64,000 nucleotides of DNA from Sinohyriopsis cumingii. Taxonomy: Eukaryota > Mollusca > Bivalvia > Unionida > Unionidae. The stretch covers positions 158,229,053 through 158,293,052 of the forward strand of contig CM068825.1 in the NCBI GenBank assembly GCA_028554795.2, written 5' to 3'. The notes below the pieces were generated by a model. The model did no database searches. It was not told the origin of the DNA and saw only the letters and a program-made list of their open reading frames with translations. The position numbers were made by a program, and so were the translations under genes. Below, one piece after another: positions 1 to 13,020 of this stretch; position 1 is the stretch's first letter; each line of letters starts with the position of its first letter.

Positions 1-225
1 CTGGTCATCTCGTGTGTTGGATTTCCAAATCTCTTAAAATATACAGAACATTCTTCCATTCCAAGAAAACCCCAAGACAACATGCAACCATATTAACCAA
101 GATAACATTCTTATAATCGTACCTGGTATTTCATAATCCCCCGTTTCCATATTCAACACAAATGCGTTGTTTTTCTTCAAGAAATTCCAACCGTGAATTT
201 TCCTTCGGAACAAAATGAGCAGCAA

Positions 226-1045
226 CTGAGGGAACGGTAAAACAGTTACTCAATAATTGTTAGGCATAGTTATGGGTATATTTCAACGCAAGATTTTTTT
301 ATTTCTTCATGGATAGATTCTGTACGGTAAATATCTCCATTAGGTCATACAAACTGATCATAGTTTCCATCATCGAACTTTGAAACAGCCACACGGATAT
401 AGGATCGCTTTTACTGATATTTCTGATAAAATCAAACATATCACCGTTATAGAACTAAACAGTGTGATTTCGGGGAAATATTTTCACCGCCAATGTTTAC
501 GCATGCTCATTATGATCAATACTATTTATCGGAGCTCCTTTCGATTTATATTTCGATTCGTACAGGATCTCTCCGGTTATTGTTTTCATCGTTATTAAAA
601 ATTTTAGTTTTTTTCCCTGTTCAGCAACGTCTTTGATAGATGCTCCGGCATCTTTAACTGTTTCTGCCCACTCATTTTTTTTTTACGTCTTAGATCTGTT
701 AAACCGTTTCAACGTATCGCATTTGTGAAATTTTCTGTAATTTGCTCGGCTACACAATTCAGCGTCGAAAATTTCATGAACGCTAGGTTTATCACTTATA
801 ATTTATCATTTGTAATTCGCTCGGCTACACAGTTCAGTGTCGAAATATCACGAACGCTAGATTTATCATCTATCGGATATATTGCATAAATAACTGCAAT
901 CACAGGATATACTCGTTCATAATACCGTTTATCAATACCATTCAACATTCCTGGTTAGGAAGTTTTACTTAACGTAACAGTATTTCCAGTATGAAGACGG
1001 ACAGGGTCACGTTAGTCACGGATAATCCAAGTATCGTCTGCCGTG
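226..1045. other. No recognisable gene; flank or interior of the Polinton fossil
   Basis: Only short open stretches are seen on either strand and none has a recognisable motif. A phrase beginning gctcggctacaca is repeated at about 747 and 819 in similar surroundings, so a short local duplication is present. Confidence 0.4.
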
Positions 1046-1348
1046 TTATCTACGTAAATTTTTTTCAAAAAAATGTCTTTGATTGTCGAGATAATTAATA
1101 ATCGTCGCTGTTCGTTGATCATTCATAGTAGCATGGATAGCACCTTCGGTATTGTGCATGACTGTGAAAGTTGACCACACATGAGCTGCAACATCGTCGC
1201 GAAATTCTTTCTTGTCGCAACGAACACTATTAATCAGAGTTTCCGTCGGAACAACCAGATCTCTTCTCCGCAAGTCAGGGGATCTTCTCTCAAGTTTGAA
1301 TCTAGCTTTAAAAGGTTCGAATGTAGATAATCTCTCAAACTTTTCCAT
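1046..1348 (-). pseudogene. Unassigned small ORF of the Polinton fossil
   Basis: About 100 codons on the minus strand, rich in charged residues (Arg, Lys, Asp, Glu) and without a signal peptide or membrane segment. I do not recognise the family. It sits divergently to the small cysteine-rich ORF at 1400-1600, separated by roughly 50 bp of AT-rich DNA that could serve both as a shared promoter. Its amino-acid composition looks like a real protein rather than a random frame. Membership in the virus-like element is inferred from position only. Confidence 0.35.
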
Positions 1349-1399
1349 GTTATAATTAAGGCATATATATATTTAAATTGAAATATAATTATATACATA

Positions 1400-1600
1400 A
1401 TGATTCAAACAAATAATAACTGTAAATGGTTAATGATAGGTTCCACAACTCCCTGTAACAAAACCTGCGTAAACGAACTCTGTGGATTTTACCTACAACG
1501 TGTACAAAGAGGGAATCTAGGACCGAAACCAAGTCTGAAGTGTGATGGTGGGGTTAGTGGAGAAACGCAGTCGTGTGTGCAATGTTCTGGTAAAAAATAG
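1400..1600 (+). pseudogene. Small Cys-rich (zinc-ribbon-like) ORF
   Basis: Sixty-six codons containing seven cysteines besides Cys8: a CNKTC pair near residues 19-23, then ELC near 27, a lone Cys near 49, and CVQC near 59-62. Such paired spacing resembles a small zinc-binding fold, and the tail is basic (SGKK). It is the only clearly plus-strand coding candidate in this part of the element and faces away from the ORF at 1046-1348. Function unknown; membership in the Polinton fossil is inferred from position. A host microprotein is the main alternative. Confidence 0.4.
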
Positions 1601-3224
<1,624 letters not shown>

Positions 3225-3534
3225 GAATTAGGAAAATATTAATCTTATTATTTTATTATTTCTGGAATTAAAATATTACAACATGACGGTTTAAAAATAT
3301 CTAAGCAACTGAATCTTGAAAAAATTATTTGTAAGTTTGGATCATTACAACAATGAAAATTAGAAGATATGTATAAATTACCAGCAGAATACCTATTCAT
3401 TAAGGTGATTGAACAATCTATATTCCATTACTTGGCGACCGTCATAGACACAGCAGTTAAAAAGTTCGTTTCTTTCTCGCGCGCAATTAAAAAAAATTAG
3501 ATCAAAATTATCTCACGAATACGAAAACAAGGTT

Positions 3535-3705
3535 ATGAATGCGCGTGTAAGGCAGATGAAAAAGATTATGTCAGATCGTGAAACTATTCATTGTAAAAGT
3601 GAAAATGAAAGTGCTGTCACCTGTGACCGTAGTGATTGTGAAAGTGAAAGTTATGGCAACAGCGAGCATTCCAGTTTTGTCTGGGCTAACGGATTCTCAA
3701 ATTGA
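3535..3705 (+). pseudogene. Short acidic, Ser-rich ORF of unknown function
   Basis: Fifty-six codons from the ATG at 3535. The start is basic (NARVRQMKK) and the end is rich in Ser, Glu, Asp and Cys, with a repeated CESES/CKSENES flavour encoded by gtgaaagtgaaag repeats. The frame stays open upstream of the ATG for some codons. It may be only a short-repeat tract that happens to be open. I do not recognise a family, and it is listed because the composition differs from the surrounding AT-rich DNA. Confidence 0.25.
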
Positions 3706-3709
3706 AAAC

Positions 3710-4440
3710 AATGACAAAGTCACTAGTGATTGTGAAAGGGAAAGTGTTAACACGTAATAACACATGCAATATTTATTCTAATAATAATATTTATTATGAT
3801 TTTATTCAGATTTGTTTTTTATTCAGATATATTTTATATTTTATATTGTGAAATTATTATTATGTAATTTTATCTCTCTGTTTTCAGCAGGATTTTCATT
3901 ATTTTGAGTAGCATTTACCCCATCAAATTATGAAATCAGTTCAATAATTAATATTTTGAGTAATATTTACCATAAAAAAAATTATGAACTGTGATCGATG
4001 ATCACAATTTTGATTACGATTTATCCCAGGAAATTCGATAATCAATGAAGAATAAGAATTTTTTAAAATTCTGATAATATTATTTATTCAGATTATAATA
4101 TTTATTCAGATTATAATATTTATTCTGATAATAATATTTATTTAGATTAAAATATTTAGTCAGATTCAGATTTATTTTTCAAATTTACATTTACTTTTAT
4201 TCAGATTATAATATTTGTGATGCTAATTTTATGTTTTGATTAGGATTTTCACAATTATGAGTATCACATACCCCATTAAATTATAAAATCTGATTTTGAC
4301 AATTTTGAATATCATTTGCATGAAATCTAGACTAGAATCAGTAAAACATAAATTATGTTAAAATATATGTATATGTTTTTTTTAAGAAATTATTATTACG
4401 TAAATTTTTCTGTTTTTGATGAGATTTTTATTAGTCTGAG
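3710..4440. other. AT-rich stretch with no gene, short repeated phrases
   Basis: Variants of attcagattataatatttatt and of a phrase reading ccccatcaaattatgaaat recur here. The second is a degenerate forerunner of the 52-bp unit that becomes a regular array further right. Confidence 0.6.
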
Positions 4441-5510
4441 TAATATTTACCCCATCAAATTGATGAACTTGTATGATATTCTGATTTTGGGTAATATACC
4501 CATCAAGTTGATGAAATTGTTTGATAATCTGATTAAATTTGGGTAATATATCCGTCAACGTGATGAAATTGTGTTATAATCTGATTTAATTTGGGTGATA
4601 TACGTGTCAATTCAATTAAACTGTTCAATAATCTGGTTTAATTTGGGGAATATACCCGTCAAATCAGTGAAACTAACCTAATGATAAAATCATTAAATCT
4701 GAAATAATATTAATAACGATAAAATCATTTTAATATCAATGATAACATCATTGAATATAAAATTATTAATGAACTTGACTAATAATCTGAAACATTATGG
4801 GTAATATACCCATCAATTTGATGAAATTATTTGATAATCTGAAACATTATGGGTAATACACCCATCAATTTGATGAAATTGTTTGATAATCTGAAACATT
4901 ATGGGTAATATACCCATCAATTTGATGAGATTGTTTGATAATCTGAAAAATCAAGGGTAATATACCCATCAATTTGATGAAATTGTTTGATAATCTGAAA
5001 CATTATGGGTAATATACCCATCAATTTGATGAAATTGTTTGATATTCTGAAACATTATGGGTAATATACCCATCAAGTTGATGAAATTGTTTGATAGTCT
5101 GAAAAATCAAGGGTAATATACCCATCAATTTGATGAAATTGTTTGATAATCTGAAACATTATGGGTAATATACCCATCAATTTGATGAAATTGTTTGATA
5201 ATCTGAAAAATCAAGGGTAATATACCCATCAATTTGATGAAATTGTTTGATAATCTGAAACATTATGGGTAATATACCCATCAATTTGATGAAATTGTTT
5301 GATAATCTGAAAAATCAAGGGTAATATACCCATCAATTTGATGAAATTGTTTGATAATCTGAAAAATCAAGGGTAATATACCCATCAATTTGATGAAATT
5401 GTTTGATAATCTGAAACATTATGGGTAATATACCCATCAATTTGATGAAATTGTTTGATAATCTGAAAAATCAAGGGTAATATACCCGTCAATTTGATGA
5501 AATTCGATTT
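4440..5510. repeat. 52-bp tandem array with internal palindromes
   Basis: From about 4799 to 5505 a unit of exactly 52 bp repeats some fourteen times; more degenerate copies reach left to about 4440. Each unit contains a near-palindrome GGGTAATATACCC and a second one ATCAATTTGAT. Two unit variants, ending in aaacattat or aaaaatcaa, alternate irregularly, which suggests duplication of multi-unit blocks. The array lies inside the Polinton fossil, directly beside the ORF at 5511-5849. Confidence 0.95.
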
Positions 5511-5849
5511 TTATTCTGAATCAGATTCAATTATTTTATCATTTATATTAATTTTGTTCTGTCTTGACTTTGTCAAGGGAATCAGATAATATTTATTAAG
5601 CTGATCAAATTCAATGTAAGAATGTGCATAATTCAGAATCTGATCTCGATAGCTCATACTCGTAATAATATGTTCTCCCTGCGGCTCATTTAACTGTTTC
5701 TGCATTGACAAAATTTCTTCATCGCCGCATTCATTAACATTAACTTTTTCTGCCTTGACTTTGTCAATGGTGGAAACCGTCAATATTGTTCTGACGGCAC
5801 TTTCAAGTCTCTCTTTGTTGTACATAAAATCTCTCACGTGTTGATTCAT
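5511..5849 (-). pseudogene. Unassigned ORF of the Polinton fossil
   Basis: About 112 codons on the minus strand. It is mostly hydrophilic, with a Lys/Asn/Ile-rich C-terminus ending in an acidic SDSE, and no membrane segment. The 3' end runs up against the 52-bp array, so the original end may have been replaced by repeat DNA. I do not recognise the family. It shares strand and spacing with its neighbour at 5884-6314, as expected for a compact virus-like gene cluster. Confidence 0.35.
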
Positions 5850-5883
5850 ATATAATACCCCATTTGATTAAATCAAGAAAAGA

Positions 5884-6314
5884 TTATTTGTAAAGCGCCA
5901 ACTTCGACTCAGAAATATATGTTTTTACTTTCCTTGACTCTGTCACGAGCGATAAAATCGACGAAAACATCTGTGATCTTACATACAGATTTATATTCAA
6001 AACTGCATATCGCAAATCAAAAAGGTGTCCGATCTGGTCAGTAAGTTTGAAATGTATCCTTGATAAAGGCGGATTATGATATCGCAGATAAACCGGATTA
6101 ATTGATTCTTGTGCAATCATATATCCAGGAGGTACTTAGGTGTAAATTTATATAAAATATAACCCCGGTGAGCCTGACTGGGTTTTTCAAGATCTACGTG
6201 ATAACTGCCATCAATTGCATCACATACAAGATTGACTGCGATCGTTGATGTTATATTTACAATTCTTGGTGAAACATGACGACCTGCACCGTATGGATCA
6301 TTGTTTTTAATCAT
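5884..6314 (-). pseudogene. Unassigned virus-like gene region of the Polinton fossil
   Basis: A coding-looking minus-strand region, no longer a whole gene. It includes segments such as GAGRHVSPRIVNIT and HFKLTDQIGHLFDL, whose alternating hydrophobic pattern suggests beta strands of a structural protein. I could not assign it to a named Polinton protein family. Its place downstream of the capsid, protease and fibre block would suit a virion or attachment protein, but that is an inference from position. Confidence 0.35.
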
Positions 6315-6739
6315 GCTTCAAGTACCTTGGAAAAAATATACATCGATGATATCGTTGACTGATTTTGTTAGCTCGTCGTAATTAAATCCTGGTTATTTAA
6401 ATAAATGCTGGTAATTCTCTGTCGGTTATTTTATAATGATTGAGAAACAACTGTCTAAGATCGTTTATATAGGGTTTTGTAAAAAAAAAAAAGAATGCAT
6501 GCATCGTATCTAACCAGTGTTTCAGTGATAGCTTTGCTAATATATTTAAGATATAATATAATCTGGTTTAAATGTTGTATCTTTTCAGTAATCTTTTGTT
6601 TTACCTCCTTTTCGTAATATTATTGTGTGATGCAAAATAAATTTTGTAGGTTGCCAAATGCATGTGCATGCTCAATTTTAATTATCTCGATAGATGATTT
6701 GATAAATTATTCATCGATGCTTGTTGGTATATTGTTGTC

Positions 6740-6847
<108 letters not shown>

Positions 6848-7019
6848 CCTGCATGTTGGGAAGTAATTCACCGTCAGAAGCATACAATTGTAAGATGGCA
6901 GACTTCCATGGATTTTTTCTCTCTCGATATTCAGGAAGTTTATTATATATTTATTTATCTGTGACAAAGTTGACACGTTTAGGCTTAAGCGGTCCTTGAT
7001 AAACATGTGATATTTCAGG

Positions 7020-7286
7020 TCATCCTAATAATGTTCTTATTGACGATTGATATATATCTACAGCATAATCTAGAGAGTCTATTTCTGTCGCCGCTGATAA
7101 TGTTGGTTCGTGGACAGTGATAGTAATTTTAGATTCTCTTCGTGTAAAAGATTTGTTTCTGCGTTGGAATTCATCGTTGCTTTGTTCGATTCGATAACTA
7201 CATGTGGGAATACCAACAACTTTCAAGTCTGGTGTTCCATCGCGTGTATTTTTATACGAAAATACCAGTGAATTATTTGCTGGCAA
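7020..7286 (-). pseudogene. Unassigned ORF of the Polinton fossil
   Basis: About 88 codons on the minus strand with an ordered mix of polar and beta-prone residues (for example SKITITVHEP), consistent with a beta-rich structural protein. No family recognised. It lies between the fibre-like genes and the unassigned block at 5884-6314. Confidence 0.35.
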
Positions 7287-7480
7287 TCCACCAAAGGATT
7301 TTGATCTACTACTTGGCCAACTATGATATATTCGTAATTGTACTAGTGCTATTTCTTTCGCTGGAATTGCAGTTTGAAAGACACGCTGATCTCAGGATTG
7401 GTCGAGCTTCCTCATATCATGCTGCTTGTCTACAGAGTTGCATTAGCAAGAATCTGCTGCTGTAATTCGTTTGACGTTGA

Positions 7481-7481
<1 letters not shown>

Positions 7482-7537
<56 letters not shown>
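7482..7537. repeat. (ATT)n microsatellite
   Basis: About 18 uninterrupted ATT units in otherwise unassigned DNA of the fossil (7290-8040). Confidence 0.95.
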
Positions 7538-7538
<1 letters not shown>

Positions 7539-8044
7539 TTATAAATCGGACGTAGATTATGATAGTCTCCAAAGGTACATTTATACCTTCGTTGTAAATC
7601 TTAATAATTTTAGTGAACTCGCTTTCTGACATTATTCTATCGCTAAGACCTGATGATATTAAGGAATATAATTTGGAATATGATAGCGTCGCTACATGCA
7701 ACTTTATTATATACTCATGTTGTTTATTTTTCGCTACACGTAGATATTGTTTTTTGCGATGATATTAAGAATACCGGGTATTGTTGCTGCAGCTGAAACA
7801 CAAATTGTTACAACTGCTGGTGATGTCATTATTATTGTTGATAAAAATACACCGGTTCCAGTGATATCAGCAGACGCCGAATACATAATTATGTCAATGA
7901 CAACTACACGTCTGCGATATTTTTTACTTTTACTGTATACTCGTCAACGATATTGTTCAGTTTGGTTTGCCAATCACATACTTTTTCGAACCTGTACTTG
8001 ATTACAGAACTTAGATCGGACAATTGTGAAATCATATATTTTTA

Positions 8045-8263
8045 CTAAGTAATCAATTGAGGTGTTTCAGCGACAAATTTCAGACACCACAAGTAAGACG
8101 CTGCGGTTAATTTTTTATCAGATGGTTTCAGCATAAACGTTTCTTCGTCCGCTGTATTTAACACAATAGACATGGTTCCTGAAAAATTATCAGTTGAATG
8201 ATGCCATATATACGTGGTAGATATACTAAATTTTGCACCGCTGAACACGGACAGCCTATACAC
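8045..8263 (-). pseudogene. Unassigned ORF, possibly fibre-associated
   Basis: About 72 codons on the minus strand, next to the coiled-coil and fibre-like ORFs and in the same orientation. The segment TTYIWHHSTDNFSG and its flanks look like beta-strand-rich sequence of the kind found in receptor-binding or fibre-tip domains. No family is recognised; the fibre association rests on position. Confidence 0.3.
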
Positions 8264-8351
8264 AAACCAGTAACTTCCGCAGCATGTTTGACAGCGTTAT
8301 TTTGCTGTGGCCAAGTTGATGATCCTGATGATCTGCTTGTGAGGAATTTAT

Positions 8352-8651
8352 TCAGATTAATTTTTTAATGACATCAGGAATTCCACTGATAACATCTTCT
8401 AGTTTTTTTCTTCTAATATCATCGATATTTCTCTGCGCTATCATGACTAGATCTGAAAATGATTTAGGATCTCTGATAACACCTAATCGTTGATTAATCG
8501 TTTCAATGTCTGACATAGCTGTTTTAATATCGCCGAGTTTGGTGTTGATTTCACAGAGATTTACGTCAACAAACAACGGACTTCCAAAGAAATCATCTGT
8601 GATTTTACTGAGTTTTTGAAAATTTCTACGAAGATTTGAAAACATGTTCAC
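8352..8651 (-). pseudogene. Coiled-coil protein beside the fibre-like gene
   Basis: Ninety-nine codons with heptad-like spacing of Leu, Ile and Val (for example NTKLGDIKTAMSDIETINQR), predicted by eye to form a long helix or coiled coil. It lies directly downstream of the fibre-like ORF at 8739-9020 on the same strand. In Polintons and adintoviruses, fibre or stalk proteins often contain such trimerising segments, so a stalk role is plausible but not shown. Confidence 0.45.
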
Positions 8652-8738
8652 ATGAAAGTCATAATCAAATCGCAGCGTGGTTAATTTGGTATCTACTGTA
8701 GTATAGATATTATATACATATTTTTGGTTACGGCATTT

Positions 8739-9020
8739 TCATCGGATGTTGGTTCTCTTAAAAAAAACTATTTTATTTCCATTCATGTTGAGTTCACCTG
8801 TCATTGTATCACCTTTGGATCGTAAACGAACAGTAACACTTTTTATAATTTCATTTCTGATAGTTGCGATTGATACATTTGAGTCTCTGGTTCTAACGCC
8901 GCCAATAAATACTGGAATGTTATCCGTGGTAGCACCGAAAACTCGACGAACTATGTCAACCCACTTAATGTTACTCGTCTTTAAAACACCGTATTTATCC
9001 TGAACAAAACCCCTATTCAT
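8739..9020 (-). pseudogene. Fibre/tail-fibre-like protein
   Basis: About 93 codons. The C-terminal part carries SKGDTMTGELNMNGNKI, a short beta-repeat signature common in phage tail fibres and in the fibre-like proteins of adintoviruses and Polintons (pattern GDxMxGxLxMxGNxI). It lies immediately downstream of the protease on the same strand. The motif is seen directly; the role as a virion spike or fibre follows from the known use of this repeat. Part of the broken element. Confidence 0.6.
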
Positions 9021-9143
9021 CCCGATCCACTCCAGATATGTTCAATAGATCAACAAGATCATCTCTGGTCGGGTAATTCGATAAATTAACATCATCTTTC
9101 TTTGATAGAAGATCTTCCGTAAATATAAACCATTATATGATTA

Positions 9144-9566
9144 TTAATTATTTAAAACAGAACTCGTGTACGCAAGTACAACTTTAAGAAGTGCATCGGA
9201 AGATTTTGACACAGCGTCTGGTACAGCATATACTTCACGGCCACATATTGGCGGATCGGTTATTGTTTGTGTTGGTAATGTTGAAAACCAGACGGGAGTG
9301 TTTTGAAGACGAGTGCTTTGCACTCTGCCGACATTTTTTACAAATTCTTTCGGTGGCGCCAACCCATATGAATCAAAATAAACAATTCCACGTGGATCAA
9401 TTGCATATGCAACCCAATGAGTACTTTTTCCTGAGCTTCTATCGAGATTAATGATGCCGGTTTGAACATTGTTTGGTTGTTTTGGTAATTGATCACGCAT
9501 TAAAAAAAATCTGAAGCCTTTGATGTTTAATTGTTTAGCAGCGTCAGTTAAATCAAAACTGGGCAT
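9144..9566 (-). pseudogene. Adenain-type cysteine protease of the Polinton fossil
   Basis: A 140-codon minus-strand ORF with the hallmark of adenovirus-type maturation proteases and their Polinton relatives. THWVAYAIDPRG, near residues 49-60, contains the catalytic-type His. YFDSYG, near residues 63-68, is followed by a PPKEF segment. A CGREVY segment lies near residues 108-113. In Polintons and adintoviruses this enzyme cleaves capsid precursors during particle assembly. It sits between the fibre-like gene and the small hydrophobic/basic protein, the usual neighbourhood. This is the most secure marker for the element as a whole. Upstream and downstream parts of the element are broken, so it is treated as part of a fossil. 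Confidence 0.8.
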
Positions 9567-9599
9567 AGGAAGTGGGCGATTTACGTCTAATGAAGTGTC

Positions 9600-9917
9600 T
9601 CAGGAAGTCTCAGACTTTTTCCGTACAATGAGTGAGGAGTTCCTTGCAATCTTCGGCCGCGACCATATCACGGGCCTGCCAATCTTAGACGACCGGGCTG
9701 CGGCACATTTGGCACTCTTAGACGTTTTCCGTGTTGTACCCATCGTGATCATTTTTAAGCTTTCTGCGTGCTTAATTCCCTTTCCAGTTGCTTTTTTCAG
9801 TGCCATTCCAGCAGAAGTTCCATTATCACAAAGTTCAGCTGCTTTTTCAACAGCTGGGGCTTCAGTGGCTATTAACCCTGATATAGCTGCGAGAAGTGGA
9901 AATATACCACCCGTCAT
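9600..9917 (-). pseudogene. Small hydrophobic/basic capsid-associated protein
   Basis: About 105 codons. The N-terminus has a Gly- and Ala-rich hydrophobic stretch (GGIFPLLAAISGLIA), followed by a Lys/Arg/Ser-rich tail. This layout, a GG-FLPLLA-type membrane-active segment plus a basic tail, is typical of the pX/pVI-like minor proteins that accompany the protease in Polintons and adenoviruses, where protease cleavage sites often lie near Gly-rich motifs. The assignment is by pattern only. Confidence 0.5.
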
Positions 9918-9989
9918 GACTGCGACTTTAATAGCACCCGCAGAAATATTGTTTAACGCCAGTTTTTATTCTTTGGCTTTATTGAAGTG

Positions 9990-10480
9990 TTTGAGTTGAC
10001 GTTCTGTCAGTGATAATTTATTTTGGACTACCTATGAATTGTTCTTTTTTAGTGTTACTTTTATTCCACAGTTTTCTTTTGATATTGATAGTAGTTTTTT
10101 TTAAAATCTGACCAGGAGCCAGACTGACACGAACATGATGATATGACATTATAATATCATGAGCGATTTAATTACATGTTTTCTACGGGGGCATCAATAA
10201 CTCTCAATCGTACACCAACACCTTCAAGTAACATTGTTTTGTCTGAGAGTATAACAGCAGATGCTCAGTAATTAGCTATAGCTTCTCTTTCCATACGAGC
10301 TCGAAAGTGTATATCAATGACAGATTGTCTAAATGAATCCAGGTGTTCCAGCGAAAAAAAAGTAATAGATCGGATACAGCGTTGTAAGATCTAGTTGTGA
10401 TATTTGTAGACCAGTACCAATAATTTGATCACGTCATATGAATGTCATCAAACGATGATATGCACGTGCTACATGATTAT
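9990..10480 (-). other. Interior of the Polinton fossil, no clear gene
   Basis: Coding-like phrases are present on the minus strand but no part can be named. It links the capsid region to the small basic protein. Confidence 0.35.
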
Positions 10481-10482
10481 TC

Positions 10483-11564
10483 TCAAAATTGAATAATATA
10501 TCTCGGATGGTTCTTGATGTCCATTATTCTCAGTGAAACTTCAATAATACCAAGTTTGTCAAATATCATGATACTGTATGTTTGTGAGTTTACTCCTGTA
10601 GCATCTTGGAAAGCAACAAATATATGTCGCGGCGCAGAAACACCTTGCTGTGATGCTATCTGCCATATGAATAAACAATTAGTGTTACTTTGAACACTAT
10701 CTGTTGTCACCGTCTACCATGATAATACTGATTTACCACCGGATTCCATAAAGGAGAGTAACTGTTGGTATCATCGTTGGCATCCACAACGAAAGTTTTG
10801 TCAGCATTACTTTACCAGCATCACCGATAGGACGCCAGATTGCACCATCGTCAGTAGCCTTTCTTACAAGCACAACTGTATGTTTGGCTCCAAAAATAAC
10901 TTTTCTAATATTTCTGCAAATCAAAAGATGTGGGACAGTGGAATTGCACATGAAAATCTTCTGCTTCCATCTTTCAGCATTGATTGACGCGTTGCAATAC
11001 TAGGTTGAATTCTGGATTAACACCATGAACCACCGACCAGGCATCAGCTTAGTTTTATCGGCAATGTTTTTGGTCGTCTTATATTATACTGTATGTTATT
11101 AGGGTGGTCAGAAGTGTCTTTGGCAAACATCATTGACGGACCAGCTGATCTTGGATAATCATCGGAATATCTTGATAGACCCAATTTCGTCGTGGCAATA
11201 TCGACGTCGTTCTGGCATATTTCAATGATTTTGTTTGTCATTCATGTATGTAGCACTGTTAAATAACGCCATAACATCACTATTAACCAATTCTAACATC
11301 AGGTCCATATACAGTATCATCTGTTTTTAAAATTTCGCCTTCTACTTCAAAAAATGATTCAGTGGGTAAGAAATATCTGCTTGTATCCTGAAATTGAAGT
11401 TCGATTCGTCCATGCTGATTTGGCTGTCGTGTGTCATAAGAATAATATTGATAATCGCGCTCAGATTCATCTTTAAGAACTGGCGCATCTATGTCAAATG
11501 CTGGATCAGAAGATATACGTTTGAACATTTTATTATAATTGTTTTCGTCTAACAGGAAGAACAC
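10483..11564 (-). pseudogene. Major capsid protein region (double jelly roll), broken
   Basis: Several minus-strand segments in this stretch match what I remember of Polinton major capsid proteins (the family that includes C. elegans F54H12.2). At the N-terminal side, RIELQFQDTSRYFLP and FFEVEGEI suggest the first jelly-roll strands. A middle segment reads KLSLWMPTMIPTV, and a late segment has PRHIFVAFQDATG. The total span, just over 1 kb, and the position immediately before the minor-capsid-type ORF fit the family. The gene is broken; only the region is annotated. In the living element this protein would build the icosahedral shell. Confidence 0.6.
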
Positions 11565-11955
11565 TTCCTGATATTAGAATATCAGTTATATTGTTTTCTG
11601 TTTCTGATAGGTGTACACCAGCCATCTCTGCTAACCTTTTATTCGCAGCTTGATTTATTATTTTACTGAAATCTGAAGGCATCACTTCAGTGCTGGGTAA
11701 TTTTACTGGCTGAGGTTTTCGTCGTATTAATCGTGCTAGTCTGTCATTGATTGCTGATAATGCGTTACTAGCAACATCACCAACAGCACCAATACCTTTA
11801 TCACTAACAACGTCAATAGCCTTCAATGATAATTGTTTTGCAATCGTTATTGCTTTTGGGGCTAATCTTCTTGATAGACCCTGAACAATATCACCGAGTC
11901 CATCTCCATAGGTAACCTTATATCTTGGTAATCGCGAATTTATCAACCTGACCAT
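11533..11955 (-). pseudogene. Minor capsid / pVI-like protein
   Basis: A 140-codon minus-strand ORF that slightly overlaps the start of the capsid region. It begins with a basic segment, then a GDGLGDI motif, helical alanine-rich stretches (residues about 20-80) and an RRKP patch. Basic, amphipathic-helical proteins with GxGL motifs just upstream of the capsid gene are a standard part of adintovirus and Polinton clusters and are thought to be cleaved by the protease. The family link is by layout and composition, so moderate confidence. Confidence 0.5.
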
Positions 11956-11959
11956 TGCA

Positions 11960-12530
11960 GGTCCACGTTGAGCATTAAGTATGATCGTCTTATTTTTTAT
12001 TCACTGATCTAATTGTATACCCTCATTCACTGTGATAATCATAAACGATTTCATCGACGAGAGAGACCGATAAACATTAATGTCCATGATACCGCCTGTA
12101 AATAATCGGTGATAAATACAGGCTGCTTCATTAATAATTTCTGATGAATCCGCCAATCAGAATTTCTAATCGTTCAACATCTGTAAAAACGTTGTTTGGG
12201 CATGAAGTAATAAGACAACTTCCTCAAGTAACAGGACCACTTCCAGTTGCTCCTTCTTCCTCATTTGTTGTTTTATTCGTTTTTTCTTCCATGCCCTTGA
12301 GGTTGATTTCCTTTCTGCTTTTGCTTTTTCAAGTTGCTGCTTCATTTCTTCTTCTTTTTGTATCCTTTCTTGTCTTACTTGTTTAATATACTCATATATA
12401 CTTTCTGGTTAAAGATGCCAAAATCATTAATATCTTCCATACATCTAATTTGCGAAATATCATTAGCTATGCGATAAATATCTCTAATCCAGTCGGCATT
12501 TTTTTAAATAGAGTTTTAACATATTCGGGT
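11960..12530 (-). other. Interior of the Polinton fossil, charged helical coding remnant
   Basis: On the minus strand around 12,240-12,390 the DNA reads as a Lys/Glu/Gln/Arg-rich helical segment, which is the reason the opposite strand shows a false Leu/Phe-rich open frame. No named protein family was recognised. Confidence 0.4.
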
Positions 12531-12531
12531 T

Positions 12532-13020
12532 TTACATATTTATTTCTCTCATGATATCCATACGCGGCAATATTAAGTACTTTGTTTTTGTCTTTGATAG
12601 CGGCAATACCTTCAGGTGTGAATTTATATGCGATGTTGGTTCTAAATCTTGACAGAGCTTGTGGCTCATCTTCAGATTCTGGTTGAGGGGGTTGCTGGAG
12701 GTGGGGTGGGGTGGTTGAGCTGCTTGAAGACGGCCAACAATATCAACAGATAATGGTTCAAGAGCTTTTTGAGCCGCGTCAGTTGCTGTAACAGTTTTCT
12801 TCGTTGGTTCGACAATTGGTTTAAATACCTGTTCTGTACCTCCTGCAAGTTCCATCTGAGACTCCTGACGCTCTTGTAATTTTTGCTTGACAGAATCACG
12901 GACTGGAATATATTTCTTAATTGCCTTTAGTTTCTCTCGAGCTAATCTAGCTGTACACACTACAGCAGCAGGGAGGGTGCGACCAAAAATGAGTGTCCGG
13001 GTGGGTAAACGAATACACAT
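12532..13020 (-). pseudogene. Unassigned structural-type ORF of the Polinton fossil
   Basis: About 162 codons on the minus strand, first in the apparent gene order. The N-terminal third has a hydrophobic patch and a basic helical part (ARLAREKLKAIKKY); the middle is Gln/Thr/Pro-rich and looks flexible. No enzymatic motif is seen. A capsid-associated or DNA-binding role would suit the composition and position but is only an inference. Confidence 0.4.

Noticed and set aside
4799-5505. CRISPR-like array
   Set aside because: Units are contiguous 52-bp repeats without unique spacers, in animal DNA; it is a tandem satellite.
9191-9999. Plus-strand frames over the protease and small basic protein
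   Set aside because: They are complements of the minus-strand coding segments and show no family motif.
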